This document shows positions 34,936 to 44,743 of a stretch of 64,000 nucleotides of DNA, one piece after another. Origin of the DNA: JAJPHI01 sp035541875 (GTDB taxonomy: Bacteria > Desulfobacterota > Binatia > Binatales > Binataceae); contig DATKML010000009.1 in NCBI GenBank assembly GCA_035541875.1, forward strand, positions 171,375 through 235,374. The letters are read 5' to 3'. A program made the translations under genes and the position numbers. How positions within the stretch are numbered: position 1 is the first letter of the stretch; the number at the start of each line of letters is the position of its first letter. A model generated the notes under the pieces. That model did no database searches. It saw only the letters and a list, made by a program, of their open reading frames with translations, and was not told the DNA's origin.

Positions 34936-36276
34936 ATGCAAAAAGTCCACCTAGTGACTTTGGGGTGCCCCAAGAACGTCGCCGACAGCGAGTTGATGTT
35001 GGGGATGCTTGCGCATGCCGGGTTTGAGATTACGCCTAATCCTCAAATTGCCGATGTGCTGGTGGTGAACACCTGCGCCTTCGTCGAAGCGGCCAAAAAA
35101 GAGTCGATCGATGCGATCATGGAGGCTGCTGAGTTTAAGAAGAACGGTACCGGGCGGCGATTGATCGTCAGCGGATGCCTTGCGCAGCGCTACGGAGCAC
35201 AGCTACGCGAAGAGATGCCTGAGGTCGATGTTTTTGTAGGAACGGGCAATTTTCTCGATCTACCGGACCTGATCAAGCAGACCGAAACCTTCGAAGATCG
35301 ACCGATACCGTATGCGGGTGCGGCCCATGTCTTGCCGCGCGCCGATCTCCCTCGCATACGAACTGGCGATTTCTATACGGCGTACCTGAAGATCTCAGAG
35401 GGATGCGACCACAAGTGCGCCTTCTGCATCATCCCGAAGATCCGCGGCCGTCACGAGAGCCGACCGATGGCCGATATCGTCACTGAAGCAGAGGCCCTGG
35501 TTGATAGTGGGGCGCGGGAAATCAATCTGATAGCGCAGGATCTCACCGCCTACGGGCGCGATCTGGATCGACGCGTGTCACTCGCCGAATTACTGATCAA
35601 GCTGAACGAGATCCGCGACCTACGCTGGATCCGTCTGCTCTACTGTTATCCTAATTTCGTAACGAACGAGCTGCTTGAGGCCGTGGCGAGCCTGCCAAAA
35701 GTGGTTAAGTATATCGATATGCCGCTGCAACATGCCGACGACGCGGTTCTGCGTGCGATGAAACGCGAGCGGAGCGGGGCGGCATTGGGTGCTTTGCTGG
35801 AACGCGTGCGCGATCGTGTACCGGGCGTGACGCTACGCAGCTCCTTCATCGTCGGCTTTCCGGGTGAAACCGACGAGGCATTCGAACGGCTTCTTTCCTT
35901 TGTTGAAAGGGAACAATTCGACCGCGTTGGCGTGTTTACCTATTCGCAAGAGGAAAACACGGCGGCCGGCTTGATGGATAATCAGGTTCCAGCGCGCATC
36001 AAACGCGAGCGACGTCGACGCCTGATGGAAACCCAGGCCGCAATCTCATTGCGTAAAAACAAGGCGTTGGTAGGGCAGGATCTGGAGGTCCTGGTCGAAG
36101 GTGATCTGGCGGGGCGAGCTACGCGATTGCGCGGTCGAAGTGCGTGTCAGGCCCCCGATATAGATGGGATGGTGGTGTTGCGCGGCGAAGCGGAGCCGGG
36201 TGAGTTCGTGCGAGCGCGCATCAAGGAAGCTCGCACTTATGACTTGGTCGGTGAGATTCGGGAGTACGCCGCCTAA
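34936..36276 (+). CDS. rimO: Ribosomal protein uS12 methylthiotransferase RimO
   Basis: A 446-residue radical SAM enzyme that methylthiolates an aspartate of ribosomal protein S12. ATG 34936 gives the standard start MQKVHLVTLGCPKNVADSE. Three N-terminal cysteines (LGCPKN, VNTCAF, SGCLAQ) bind the second 4Fe-4S cluster; the radical SAM motif CDHKCAFC places Cys157, 161 and 164. RGRHESRP, LIAQDLTAYGRD, YIDMPLQHADDAVLRAMKR and SFIVGFPGETDEAF are typical; a C-terminal TRAM domain ends the protein. Confidence 0.96.
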   Translation: MQKVHLVTLGCPKNVADSELMLGMLAHAGFEITPNPQIADVLVVNTCAFVEAAKKESIDAIMEAAEFKKNGTGRRLIVSGCLAQRYGAQLREEMPEVDVFVGTGNFLDLPDLIKQTETFEDRPIPYAGAAHVLPRADLPRIRTGDFYTAYLKISEGCDHKCAFCIIPKIRGRHESRPMADIVTEAEALVDSGAREINLIAQDLTAYGRDLDRRVSLAELLIKLNEIRDLRWIRLLYCYPNFVTNELLEAVASLPKVVKYIDMPLQHADDAVLRAMKRERSGAALGALLERVRDRVPGVTLRSSFIVGFPGETDEAFERLLSFVEREQFDRVGVFTYSQEENTAAGLMDNQVPARIKRERRRRLMETQAAISLRKNKALVGQDLEVLVEGDLAGRATRLRGRSACQAPDIDGMVVLRGEAEPGEFVRARIKEARTYDLVGEIREYAA

Positions 36277-36297
36277 AAGCGGACGGTGGAGGATTCG

Positions 36298-36747
36298 ATG
36301 CCAAAAAAGAGCGCGGCGGGAAATCGCAAAAAATTCCTGACCGATCAGCATACTGCTCTGGTCGAGTTGAAAAATAAGCTGATCGCTGAAAGCGAAGCGG
36401 AACTTCGAGCTGAGCGAGATGCCAACAAGGACGAAGGCATGGACGCCTACGACTTGGCCTCCGAGGAACGCGACCGTGAAATCAATTTCATCTTGTCCGA
36501 TCGCGAGCGTGCGAAGAGCCAGCAGATCGATGATGCTCTCGCACGGATGGCCGAAGGCAGCTACGGTATTTGTGATTCATGCGGGCTCGATATAGCCGAA
36601 GAACGTCTCCGGGCGCTCCCGTTCACGCGGATGTGCCGCGACTGCCAGCAGGATCAGGAGCGCGAGGCGCGCACGCAACGTCGGTTTGACGATGGGCGGA
36701 CCTATCGCAAGTTGGGTTCGACGGACGCGGACGAAGACACTCAGTAG
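36298..36747 (+). CDS. TraR/DksA-type zinc-finger regulator
   Basis: A 149-residue DksA-superfamily protein. ATG 36298 follows GGAGGATTCG; an in-frame GTG twelve bases earlier overlaps the ribosome site. A coiled-coil N-terminal half (TALVELKNKLIAESEAEL, ASEERDREINFILSDRERA) precedes a four-cysteine zinc finger C92-x2-C95-x17-C113-x2-C116 (ICDSCGLDIAEERL, FTRMCRDCQQD). Such proteins bind the RNA polymerase secondary channel and alter initiation, often with ppGpp. It starts 21 bases after rimO. Confidence 0.9.
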   Translation: MPKKSAAGNRKKFLTDQHTALVELKNKLIAESEAELRAERDANKDEGMDAYDLASEERDREINFILSDRERAKSQQIDDALARMAEGSYGICDSCGLDIAEERLRALPFTRMCRDCQQDQEREARTQRRFDDGRTYRKLGSTDADEDTQ

Positions 36748-36926
36748 GATTTGACGGGCTTTCTTAGGCTCTTTTGTCCCGCCGATATTTTCACCTTTAC
36801 CCGAGCGTGCGCAGCGGGCATCTTAGGCGGTGCGCAGTTGTCTCGTGCGGGGAGCGAGACTCCGCAACGCTCTAAAGAGGGGATTTAGTTCACCGCAAGA
36901 GAGCGGTCCGATTCAGTTTGCTGACT

Positions 36927-37865
36927 ATGAGATTATTTAGGGACGGCACGAATGCTTCGGGCGGTGAAGACGCTTCCGGTGTAGGGATCGTCGCGAGGGT
37001 TCGCGCCAATCTCGAAACCGTTCGTTCCGTCGTCGCGCTCGGCAGCGCTCGTGGCGGCACCGGCAAGAGTTCGATCCTGATTAACCTGGCAGCAGCGTTG
37101 GCGCTATCAGGCCGGAAAGTCGGGATTCTCGACGCTGATCTCAATTCGCCTAGCGTATTGTCGATGCTCGCGATGAAAGCTTATCGCGGTGTGCTCCCCG
37201 CTGAATGGATCGATCCCAACGCTGGACCGCTGGGCTTGCGAGTGGTCGGCAGCAATCTCCTCCCTGACCATACGTCCGCGCCGATCAGTTTTGTCGAGGC
37301 GGACTCGGCTCTGGCGCTCGACAGTCAGATCAACAGCAACGGACGTTCAGCTAATAACCAAAGTTATTCAGACGGGCTAGGCGACTTGCTGAGCCGCGTC
37401 CGATACGGCGCGCTTGATCTGCTTCTTATCGATTTAGCGCCGGGACTTGAAGCTTTCGCACGAATCAACGATCTGGTGCCTCGTGCCAGCTTGATCGTCG
37501 TGAGCCATCCGTCGGAGAACGCCGCGCGCGCTAATAAGCCATTAATCGAATTGGCGCGGAGTCGGCATGCAACGGTGCTTGGGATCATCGAGAACATGGC
37601 GGGTTTCAGCTGTGATTCGTGTCACGCTGTCCGTCCGCTGATGCCGCAAGGTGAAGTGGTCGCGCAGGCTAACCTGCTTGGAGTGCCCTTGCTCGAGCGC
37701 TTGCCTTTCGATCCACGTCTGGCCGAGTCCTGCGACCGTGGAACGATTTTCGTTCGTGTATACGCCGACAGCCCGCTTACCAAGCAGTTCAACGGCATCG
37801 CCAACACCATCGGGGGACCGGCGCGCCAGCCGCTCCATCCCAATCTCTCCGCCGTACGCAGTTAG
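36927..37865 (+). CDS. Mrp/MinD-type P-loop ATPase
   Basis: A 312-residue deviant Walker A ATPase. VVALGSARGGTGKSSILINLAAALALSGRKVGILDADL holds the P-loop and switch I Asp; LLLIDLAPGLEAFARI is the Walker B region. GIIENMAGFSCDSCHAVRPLM carries the CxxC of the Mrp/NBP35 iron-sulfur carrier group, and LLGVPLLERLPFDPRLAESCDRG follows the family pattern. An N-terminal 35 residues are Gly-rich. The likely job is Fe-S cluster assembly or carriage. ATG 36927 is preferred to TTG 36918. Its stop overlaps the convergent downstream gene by four bases. Confidence 0.85.
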   Translation: MRLFRDGTNASGGEDASGVGIVARVRANLETVRSVVALGSARGGTGKSSILINLAAALALSGRKVGILDADLNSPSVLSMLAMKAYRGVLPAEWIDPNAGPLGLRVVGSNLLPDHTSAPISFVEADSALALDSQINSNGRSANNQSYSDGLGDLLSRVRYGALDLLLIDLAPGLEAFARINDLVPRASLIVVSHPSENAARANKPLIELARSRHATVLGIIENMAGFSCDSCHAVRPLMPQGEVVAQANLLGVPLLERLPFDPRLAESCDRGTIFVRVYADSPLTKQFNGIANTIGGPARQPLHPNLSAVRS

Positions 37866-39667
37866 TCCTCCTCGGTCTCTCCAGCCTCTGACCCTTCGAG
37901 AGCCGGCGCTCGTTTCGAATATTCGTACATCCCGGCCCCGAGCGCGCCGTCTATTCGGTAGGCCGCGAAGCCGAGCGAAGTATGAATCCGTGTGCCATCC
38001 GGTCCCGGCCGCGAGAGCGTCATGAAAGTATCGGCCGTACCCTCGATAAGTACGGGATGAGGCGCTGCGACCGCCGCCGCAATTCGTTCGGGAGGCTCGT
38101 ACGGCGAAGCTGTTTGGAGCTCTAAATCCAACAGCGCCGATTCGACAGACAAGCCCTCGCGCAAAAGGTAGGCGGTCCTTTGCCTTTCAGCCGAATCGAG
38201 CAGCAGGGATCGAAGCTCAACCGCCAGAGGCTGACCATCGCGATGGCTACAGGCCCATAGCATCTGCCGTTCGACAAACTTGCGCGCGCCTAGACCAGTG
38301 AACGAAACACCGACACGGGCTATCGCGTTGAGCCGTCGCGGCACGCCGTTGAAGACGACCGACCCATTCAACCGCCCGAAAGTAGAATGGGGCGGCACTG
38401 CGTCAGCGAGGGTATCCAGCCTGAGATGTTCGCGTGTTACCAGCTCGATTGCCGCATCGAGTTTGACCAAGAGTTCACCGAAGGGTGCCGCGTTTGCGTC
38501 GAACTCAAGCGTCGCATCGACCTCCATCGCAGGGTCGAGTCGCCCCTGCGCCAAGGCTCCTTCGACACTCAGATAGGCCGTGCCTTCATCGACCACCACG
38601 GCAGGTCCACGAAAGTGGAGGCCACCGTTGCGCGGACTCGCGTCGAGCACCAGTGGCCCGAGCGATACGCTGTTGCCGTTGCGAACCGCTCCGCCCTCAC
38701 CAGTGAAGAGCGCAACGCGTCGACCCTCGGACAGCATCATGATTCGGCCGCCCGCAGCATTGGGGCCGAAATCAAAACTCGCCATCCCACCAACCCGCTC
38801 AGCAACGTCGTAAAATTCGATGCCGATTCTGAAGGGCGGAATCGGTGCTGGGGCTACGGTACTTTTCTTCGGTGCTATCGGCGTGACGGTGCGAACCACT
38901 TCGATCGAAGATTGTGACGACACGCGTGGTCTCGAGGGTCGAAAAGTATCGGCCATCGCCTTCAACAACTCGTCGCGATAACGCCCGGCCATCCGTACTG
39001 CGACGGAGAGCTCCAATTGCATCGCCTCAATCTGTCCAGCGGCAGCGAGGAGGGCCAGCTGATCGAGTCCTCGGCCGGAACCATCGCCATGCCGCGGCGT
39101 AAAGGCCTGCAGAAGATTCTGAGCGCCACCGCCGGGATAACGCAGACCAAAAGTCGGTTCGATTGAAACCTCGCGCAAACGTTCAGCCAGACTTAAGACC
39201 GTGCCTGAGATGAATTCATCACTAGCCGAGACGTGCGCGCCACGGGGGGGATGCAATCGTCCGTTCCGTTCACGCACTCCCAGTCCAAAATCCACCCGGG
39301 GCTCGATAATGTTCCATCCGTGGATCAGAAGTACCGTCACACTGTCATGCCGCTCGACGATTGCGGCGACTTCATCCGCCAATAGATCAATTAGCCATGG
39401 CTCACGCGCGACGATTTGGCTCAGCCGATTACAGTCGAGCTCGTTACGATCCATACCGTAGTTGATAACGGCGGTTGCCTCCAACCGTGCGGCGAGCTCG
39501 CGGGTCATCGCGGCCGTTTCCAGGTCGTTGACCTTAGGATGCATCGTCGCGCGGGCGGCTTCTCCCGCACGACCACCGTGCGGCGCGATCAAGAGGATAG
39601 GGGCATCGCCCCGAAGTACTTCTAGCCAGTGGGAGCGGGGTTTGCCTGCGTCCGACGCGAGATTCAA
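37862..39667 (-). CDS. Two-domain protein: N-formylglutamate amidohydrolase-like plus lipocalin/CrtC-like
   Basis: A 601-residue soluble protein. Residues 1-255 look like an N-formylglutamate amidohydrolase fold: ILLIAPHGGRAG (zinc His), MTRELAARLEATAVINYGMDRNELDCNRL, VTVLLIHGWNI and ISGTVLSLAERL. A linker rich in Pro/Thr/Ser follows (residues 262-290). Residues 290-601 form a beta-rich region (IGIEFYDVAERVGGMASFDFG, LGPLVLDASPRNGGLHFRG, FGRLNGSVVFNGVPRRLNAIARVG, GFAAYRIDGALGAGMYEYSKR) like the double-lipocalin group related to CrtC hydroxyneurosporene synthase. Residues 594-601 are acidic (EAGETEED). TTG start. I know no described function for this combination. Confidence 0.6.
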   Translation of the reverse strand: MNLASDAGKPRSHWLEVLRGDAPILLIAPHGGRAGEAARATMHPKVNDLETAAMTRELAARLEATAVINYGMDRNELDCNRLSQIVAREPWLIDLLADEVAAIVERHDSVTVLLIHGWNIIEPRVDFGLGVRERNGRLHPPRGAHVSASDEFISGTVLSLAERLREVSIEPTFGLRYPGGGAQNLLQAFTPRHGDGSGRGLDQLALLAAAGQIEAMQLELSVAVRMAGRYRDELLKAMADTFRPSRPRVSSQSSIEVVRTVTPIAPKKSTVAPAPIPPFRIGIEFYDVAERVGGMASFDFGPNAAGGRIMMLSEGRRVALFTGEGGAVRNGNSVSLGPLVLDASPRNGGLHFRGPAVVVDEGTAYLSVEGALAQGRLDPAMEVDATLEFDANAAPFGELLVKLDAAIELVTREHLRLDTLADAVPPHSTFGRLNGSVVFNGVPRRLNAIARVGVSFTGLGARKFVERQMLWACSHRDGQPLAVELRSLLLDSAERQRTAYLLREGLSVESALLDLELQTASPYEPPERIAAAVAAPHPVLIEGTADTFMTLSRPGPDGTRIHTSLGFAAYRIDGALGAGMYEYSKRAPALEGSEAGETEED

Positions 39668-39793
39668 CGACGCAACTCTCTACATTTTGGGAATAGGGCG
39701 ATCACGAGCATTACCGATCAATAAGCGCCGAACGTGAGCGACGTGTAAAGAGAACCACCGGGCGCGCATCGCTGCCCTCGCTTGCAGGATGCC

Positions 39794-40330
39794 CTACCTG
39801 GAAGGCTTTTGATCGCGCGATCCGAAGTGTGCCTCGAGCACCGTCATAAAAGGACCGCATGGGCGACGCTGCTTGAAGAAATTCATTGCCTCGTTGAGTG
39901 ACATATCCTGAGCGGCATGCAGCCACGCGATTCCAACCGTCGGCGCACGATTCAGTCCGCCATTGCAGTGCAAAAACACGCGATGCTGCTCATCGATCAA
40001 CTCGGTCAGGGCGTGCAGAGCAGGAGCGAGTCGCACAGCCATATCGTCGGCGCTACCGTCATGGATCGGCGTGCGAACGAAATGAAGTCCGAGGCGTTCG
40101 CACTCGCTGCGCAGTTCGGTCGCGTCGAGACCATTGATATGCAAATCGATATCGTCCTGCAGATTATGGACCGCGCTGATGCGATACTCCTCTTTCAGCC
40201 ACTCCAAATCATTGAGTCGCGGGTATTCACCCACGAGTAGTTCACCAGTGATTTCACTTACCGAGGGCCGCGAGAAGCGTCCGCGAATCGAACGCGCTTC
40301 GTTATCAGGTCGCCGGGTCCACCAATCCAT
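39794..40330 (-). CDS. Dual-specificity protein phosphatase-like
   Basis: A 178-residue Cys-based phosphatase. The signature loop VFLHCNGGLNRAPTVGIAWL fits HC-x5-R (Cys near residue 120, Arg six later), with the general acid Asp in HDGSADDM near residue 91 and an N-terminal LLVGEYPRLNDLEWLKEEYRI. Substrates may be phosphoproteins or phospholipids such as phosphatidylglycerophosphate. It lies 69 bases downstream of the lipid-type multidomain gene on the same strand, so a phospholipid substrate is worth considering, but this is inference. Confidence 0.8.
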   Translation of the reverse strand: MDWWTRRPDNEARSIRGRFSRPSVSEITGELLVGEYPRLNDLEWLKEEYRISAVHNLQDDIDLHINGLDATELRSECERLGLHFVRTPIHDGSADDMAVRLAPALHALTELIDEQHRVFLHCNGGLNRAPTVGIAWLHAAQDMSLNEAMNFFKQRRPCGPFMTVLEAHFGSRDQKPSR

Positions 40331-40399
40331 CGGGGAATCTTACCGTGCAGTAAAAGGATTAAGAAGCGTACGTGTACCTATGCCCTCCGCGCCAATCGC

Positions 40400-43300
40400 T
40401 TATCCCTTGGCCTGTTTGCGTGGCGCGCGATGTTTGGCGTGGGCAAGTTCCCCCGACGATTCAATTTTGAACACTATCCGCTTGCGACGTGCAGTCAGTC
40501 CGATGACCGTGTCGCGCATGAAATCGGCCAGTTTGCGATAGGCTCCAGCGCCTTCCGCGCTCTCGGCGATAGCGCGTATCTCGGCGCTCAGTATTGGTGC
40601 TCCGATTCGTACCTCGACCGGCGCACGCTTGGGCAGCAAACTACCCTTGCCCAGGACTTCGTGAGTACCGGTAATTCGTATCGGGAGGACATCGCAGCCA
40701 CCATGGAGCGCTAGATAACCGGAACCGCTCTTGAAGTCGTGAATCTGGCCGTCCGGGGAACGCGTGCCTTCCGGAAACATCAGGACACTGCGTCCCGCAC
40801 GAAGCTGCGTCAGCGCCTCTTCGAGTGATTCGAGCTGCGCGCGCTCGCGGTCGAAGGGAATCAGATGGGTGAAGTTAGTAGCGAGAAGACGACGCAGGTC
40901 GTTGTTGAAGAAGTAATCCTTGGCCGCAAGTACCACGAGCTCGCGTCCATGAACTCCGAGTGCGTGGGTCACCAAGCCGAAATCGGCATGGCTCGCATGA
41001 TTCGCGATCGCGAGAAAATTGCGATTCGCCGGGATATTGCCGCGCCCCAGGATAGTCGGCTTGAGCCATCCCTCGAACGCCGCCCCCATCGAACGCTGCA
41101 GCAACCGATCGCCGAACCGACGCAGCATCTGGGGCAGAACCGGCGTGTAGGGACGTGCCAAGTGAGCGTATGAGGGCAGGCGAGGGCGGTTCTGGCCCTC
41201 ATCCAAGAGCTTTTGTAGGTCCCCGATCGTGCTGATATTCGAGAGCTGATCGGCGCTCAATTCGAGTTCCGATTGCACCGCGATCTGCTCGGCCAACTCG
41301 GCGAGAGCCAATGAGTCGAGGCCAAGGTCTTCGATCAGCCGTGTCGCCGGTGTCAGTTCCGTCGTTTCGGTCGCGAACTGTTGCAGCGCTTCGCTGAGCC
41401 ACGGCGCGATCTCCTCAGAGGCCGTCGCCGATCGCTCCTCCTTCGACCGATCGAGCATCCGCTCGATAAGCGAAACGACTTCCGGACGCTTTACCTTGCG
41501 CGTACGCGTTCGCGGCAACTCGTGATCGCTGAAGCGCAGGATGCGGATCCGTTTATGCAGGCTGAGTGTGCCGCTTACTTTCTCGAAATGTTCCCGCAGG
41601 CGATCCTCGACCGCACGCCGACTCTCGCCCCGGGCATAGGCAGGGACCACCAACGCCGCAACCTGCTCACCCATCGCGGCCTTGAGTCCCACCACGGCCA
41701 TCTCTTTGATATATGGCGAGTGTCCGTAGGTCTCTTCGAGTTCATCGATATAGACGTTGTTGCCGCCGGAATCGACGATCACGTCTTTGGCGCGCCCGAC
41801 AATCGACAGCCGTCCTTCGGCGTCGAAGCGGCCGAGATCGCCCGTATGCAACCATCCGTCGCGAATAATCTCCGCCGTCGCCTCGGCGTTGCGATAGTAG
41901 CCGCTCATCACGTTCGGGCCGCGCACGATAATTTCGCCAACGCCGTTTTCGTCCGGATCGTCGAGCTTCAGTTCAATCCCAGAGAGCGGCTTGCCCACCG
42001 ATCCGGCTACCATCGGCTCGTCAGGACGCGCCACGCTCAGGACGGGCGCGGTTTCCGTCAATCCGTATCCTTCGAGCAGCTTCAGTCCGAGATCGTTAAA
42101 GAACTCTGCGACGCGTTGCGGCAGGGCAGCGCCGCCACTCACAGCGAGTTTTAGCCTTCCGCCTAGGGCACTATGAGCCTGACGGAAGAGCAGACTGCCT
42201 AAGTTGAGATGGTAATCCTCGTCGAGCCGGCGATTCAGTTCCCGCAGGCGCCCAAAGGCCGCCTCGAAGAACGGTCCACGTGCCTCAACCTGATCGATAA
42301 TTCGGCGATGAATCGCCTCCCACAACGCGGGTACCGCGATGACAGCGGTCGGACGAACGTCCGCAAAGGTCCGCGCGAGACTCGACGCGTCGACGCCGAG
42401 CGGGTAGACGATACGCGCGCCACTCGCGAGCGGCAGGAGCATCCCGCAGGTGAATTCGAAAGTATGATGCAGCGGGAGCAGCGACAGCACCACGTCGTTG
42501 CCGTCGAGCGCGAAGACCCGACCTAGCATCTTTACTTCCGCAGTGAAGTTGCCGTGCGAGAGCATCACGCCTTTAGGCGCTCCCGTCGTGCCCGACGTAA
42601 ATACTATCGACGCGAGCGTCTTGCGATCCGCGACAGGCAGGGGCGGGAGCTTGCCGCGCAGCATGAATGGCCGCTGCAGCTCGTCGAGCGAAAGCGCGGG
42701 GATATCTCCGGCAGCATCGATGACGGCGCTTCCCAGCCGCTTGGCGCAATTCGATGAGAGCAGCGCAGCGCTCGGCTCAGCGATACGACAAATCGGCGCA
42801 AGCTCGTCGCCTGAAATCAGATGGTCGAGCGGAACCGCGATCGCACCGGCGTAAAGAATCGCAAAATAGGAGATAACCCAATCCGGCGAGTTTTCGCTGA
42901 TCAGCAGAACGCGATCGCCGGCTTTAATCCCACGGCTGCGTAACGCCAATCCCGCCCTGAAAGCAGCGTCGCGCATCTCGCGGTAGCTAAGCGCCGTGCG
43001 TTGTCCCGAGGGCTGCCGCACCTCCAGCGCGGTGGTCGCGCCATACCGCTCGCTCGCGCTGTCCAACAGCTCGGTAAGCGTTTTGTGGCGGAAGGTCGCG
43101 CGGGGTCGCGTGCGCGTATGCAAATCCAGCTGCGGAAAAATATGCTGGCGCAATCCGGGCAGATGGATGTTGATCCAGTAATCGCGCCAATCGATCGCCT
43201 CGGGCTTGAAATCGTGGGCTTCGGCGTCCGCGGGTGTCAGCGCCTTGTAGAGTTCGCGAATATTGCGCCCGTGGAAGGTATAAACGAGGTCCTGGATATA

Positions 43301-44743
43301 AGGCCGATAGACGTCTACCAGCGATCGGGCCAGGTCAGCATTGGCCGCAACATTATCGACCTGCTTTTCGAAGCCACGCGCAGCCGATGACTTTGGCCCC
43401 ATCAACGTCGTCGCCAGCGAAGCGGCCTGCTTGAGCACCGTCGGCAAGCTCTTGCTTGCCAGTTCGTAGGTGTTCTGCGAAACGACGACGGCTTCGAGAT
43501 GCGGCGCCAATTTGCCCATCGGACCGCCATGCCGGCGATGTTCCACGCGGTTAGCTAGCCCCGTCAGTTCGACGAGTCGGCGCATCGGCAGTGGATTCAC
43601 GTCAGAAGTGCATAGCTGATAGATCGGCTTATGGCGGTGCAACAATAGCGCCCCGAGAATCGGGATCATCGCATGGGCGGCGAGATCGACCGGAATTACA
43701 TCGAGTACGAGATCCGCCTTGGCCGGATAAAAGCGATAGCCGCGCCCCGACATGTAGGTTAGTGGGGCGCTCGTGTTGACGCCCTGGTTCCAGCCCGGAT
43801 GTGGATCGCGCAGCGCACCCTCGATTACCGAAGGGCGCGCGACCGTCACCGCAAGCTCATCGCCGGCAGCGAGTACTAATTGCTCACCGACGCTTTTTGT
43901 GTAGCTGTAGGTATTCGGCCATCCCCAGGCTATCGAGCGTTCCCGTCCCACCTGTTTGAGCTGTTCTTCAAGCCAGCGCTTGCGGCGTCCTTCGTTCCCT
44001 CGCTCGTCGGGCTGGTCCTCGTTAGCGTTTTCGTCGAACTCGTCCGCGTCGACGAATTCGGCCTGGCGAACCGGGTCGTGGGATTCGGCTTCGAGTCGCT
44101 CGATCACCGCCATCGCAGCGCGAATCTCGCGCTTCAGATTAAACCTGTTCTGATTGCGAGGCGCCCAATCGATAGGGATGTCGTCTTCATATCGATGACC
44201 ATCGGCGGCACCTGCGGCGTAGCAGGTCGAAACATGCAGCAGCGCCGCTTTATGCCGGCGGCAAAACTCGATCACATGGTTCACGCCCGTGACGTTGATC
44301 GCGTAGGCTTTTTCCAGCGAGGCTTCGAAGTTAACCAGACCCGCGCAATGAAGCACCGCGTCGAGTGGCTTGTCGCCAAGCTCTTCGGCGCCCTCGGTGA
44401 TAAGTCCCGGTTCAGTAATATCTCCGGCGACAACGGCGACGCGTTCTTCAACGTAAGCATCGAAATGCTTCCCTAGACGATCGCGCAGCGGGGCGAGGGC
44501 CGGTGAATCAAGAATCTCGCGGCGGAAGCGATTCTGACTGGATTTTTTATCGCCGCGGATCAGCAGGAAGATGCGACCGATCTCCGGATGATGCCGCAGC
44601 AGCAGATAGAGCAGCACCTTACCGAGAAAACCGGTCCCGCCGGTTATCAGTATACGACGCTTGCGGAAAATCGTCTCGAGCGGCGGCAGGCCACGCACCG
44701 TCGTCACTATCTTTCGTCCGTTCGGCCCCTCGCTAATCGACAT
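40400..44743 (-). CDS. Four-domain lipid enzyme: acyl reductase, acyl-AMP ligase, acyl carrier, PlsC acyltransferase
   Basis: A 1447-residue fusion. Residues 25-510 are a male-sterility/thioester-reductase type SDR (ITGGTGFLGKVLLYLLL NADP motif; YSYTKSVGEQ with catalytic Tyr-Lys near residue 280), which reduces acyl thioesters to aldehyde or alcohol. Residues 555-1085 are an acyl-CoA/acyl-ACP synthetase (FTSGTTGAPKGVMLSHG near 715, GYGLTETAPVLS, HTGDLGRFDAEGRL). Residues 1120-1195 are an acyl carrier domain with the phosphopantetheine serine in LGLDSLALAEL (Ser1144). Residues 1210-1410 are a PlsC-type acyltransferase (NHASHADFGLV near 1246 and FPEGTRSPDG near 1322). It overlaps the LarA-like gene by 11 bases. 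One protein could activate, carry, reduce and esterify acyl chains. Confidence 0.88.
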   Translation of the reverse strand: MSISEGPNGRKIVTTVRGLPPLETIFRKRRILITGGTGFLGKVLLYLLLRHHPEIGRIFLLIRGDKKSSQNRFRREILDSPALAPLRDRLGKHFDAYVEERVAVVAGDITEPGLITEGAEELGDKPLDAVLHCAGLVNFEASLEKAYAINVTGVNHVIEFCRRHKAALLHVSTCYAAGAADGHRYEDDIPIDWAPRNQNRFNLKREIRAAMAVIERLEAESHDPVRQAEFVDADEFDENANEDQPDERGNEGRRKRWLEEQLKQVGRERSIAWGWPNTYSYTKSVGEQLVLAAGDELAVTVARPSVIEGALRDPHPGWNQGVNTSAPLTYMSGRGYRFYPAKADLVLDVIPVDLAAHAMIPILGALLLHRHKPIYQLCTSDVNPLPMRRLVELTGLANRVEHRRHGGPMGKLAPHLEAVVVSQNTYELASKSLPTVLKQAASLATTLMGPKSSAARGFEKQVDNVAANADLARSLVDVYRPYIQDLVYTFHGRNIRELYKALTPADAEAHDFKPEAIDWRDYWINIHLPGLRQHIFPQLDLHTRTRPRATFRHKTLTELLDSASERYGATTALEVRQPSGQRTALSYREMRDAAFRAGLALRSRGIKAGDRVLLISENSPDWVISYFAILYAGAIAVPLDHLISGDELAPICRIAEPSAALLSSNCAKRLGSAVIDAAGDIPALSLDELQRPFMLRGKLPPLPVADRKTLASIVFTSGTTGAPKGVMLSHGNFTAEVKMLGRVFALDGNDVVLSLLPLHHTFEFTCGMLLPLASGARIVYPLGVDASSLARTFADVRPTAVIAVPALWEAIHRRIIDQVEARGPFFEAAFGRLRELNRRLDEDYHLNLGSLLFRQAHSALGGRLKLAVSGGAALPQRVAEFFNDLGLKLLEGYGLTETAPVLSVARPDEPMVAGSVGKPLSGIELKLDDPDENGVGEIIVRGPNVMSGYYRNAEATAEIIRDGWLHTGDLGRFDAEGRLSIVGRAKDVIVDSGGNNVYIDELEETYGHSPYIKEMAVVGLKAAMGEQVAALVVPAYARGESRRAVEDRLREHFEKVSGTLSLHKRIRILRFSDHELPRTRTRKVKRPEVVSLIERMLDRSKEERSATASEEIAPWLSEALQQFATETTELTPATRLIEDLGLDSLALAELAEQIAVQSELELSADQLSNISTIGDLQKLLDEGQNRPRLPSYAHLARPYTPVLPQMLRRFGDRLLQRSMGAAFEGWLKPTILGRGNIPANRNFLAIANHASHADFGLVTHALGVHGRELVVLAAKDYFFNNDLRRLLATNFTHLIPFDRERAQLESLEEALTQLRAGRSVLMFPEGTRSPDGQIHDFKSGSGYLALHGGCDVLPIRITGTHEVLGKGSLLPKRAPVEVRIGAPILSAEIRAIAESAEGAGAYRKLADFMRDTVIGLTARRKRIVFKIESSGELAHAKHRAPRKQAKG

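Noticed and set aside
36748..36926. Possible small RNA or attenuator between the DksA-type gene and the Mrp-type gene
   Set aside because: A small TCTCG/CGAGA stem is visible but no conserved structure or T-run supports a call.
41381..42154. Plus-strand frame opposite the multidomain lipid gene
   Set aside because: Long because of GC-rich codon bias; it is the antisense shadow of the ligase and carrier domains.
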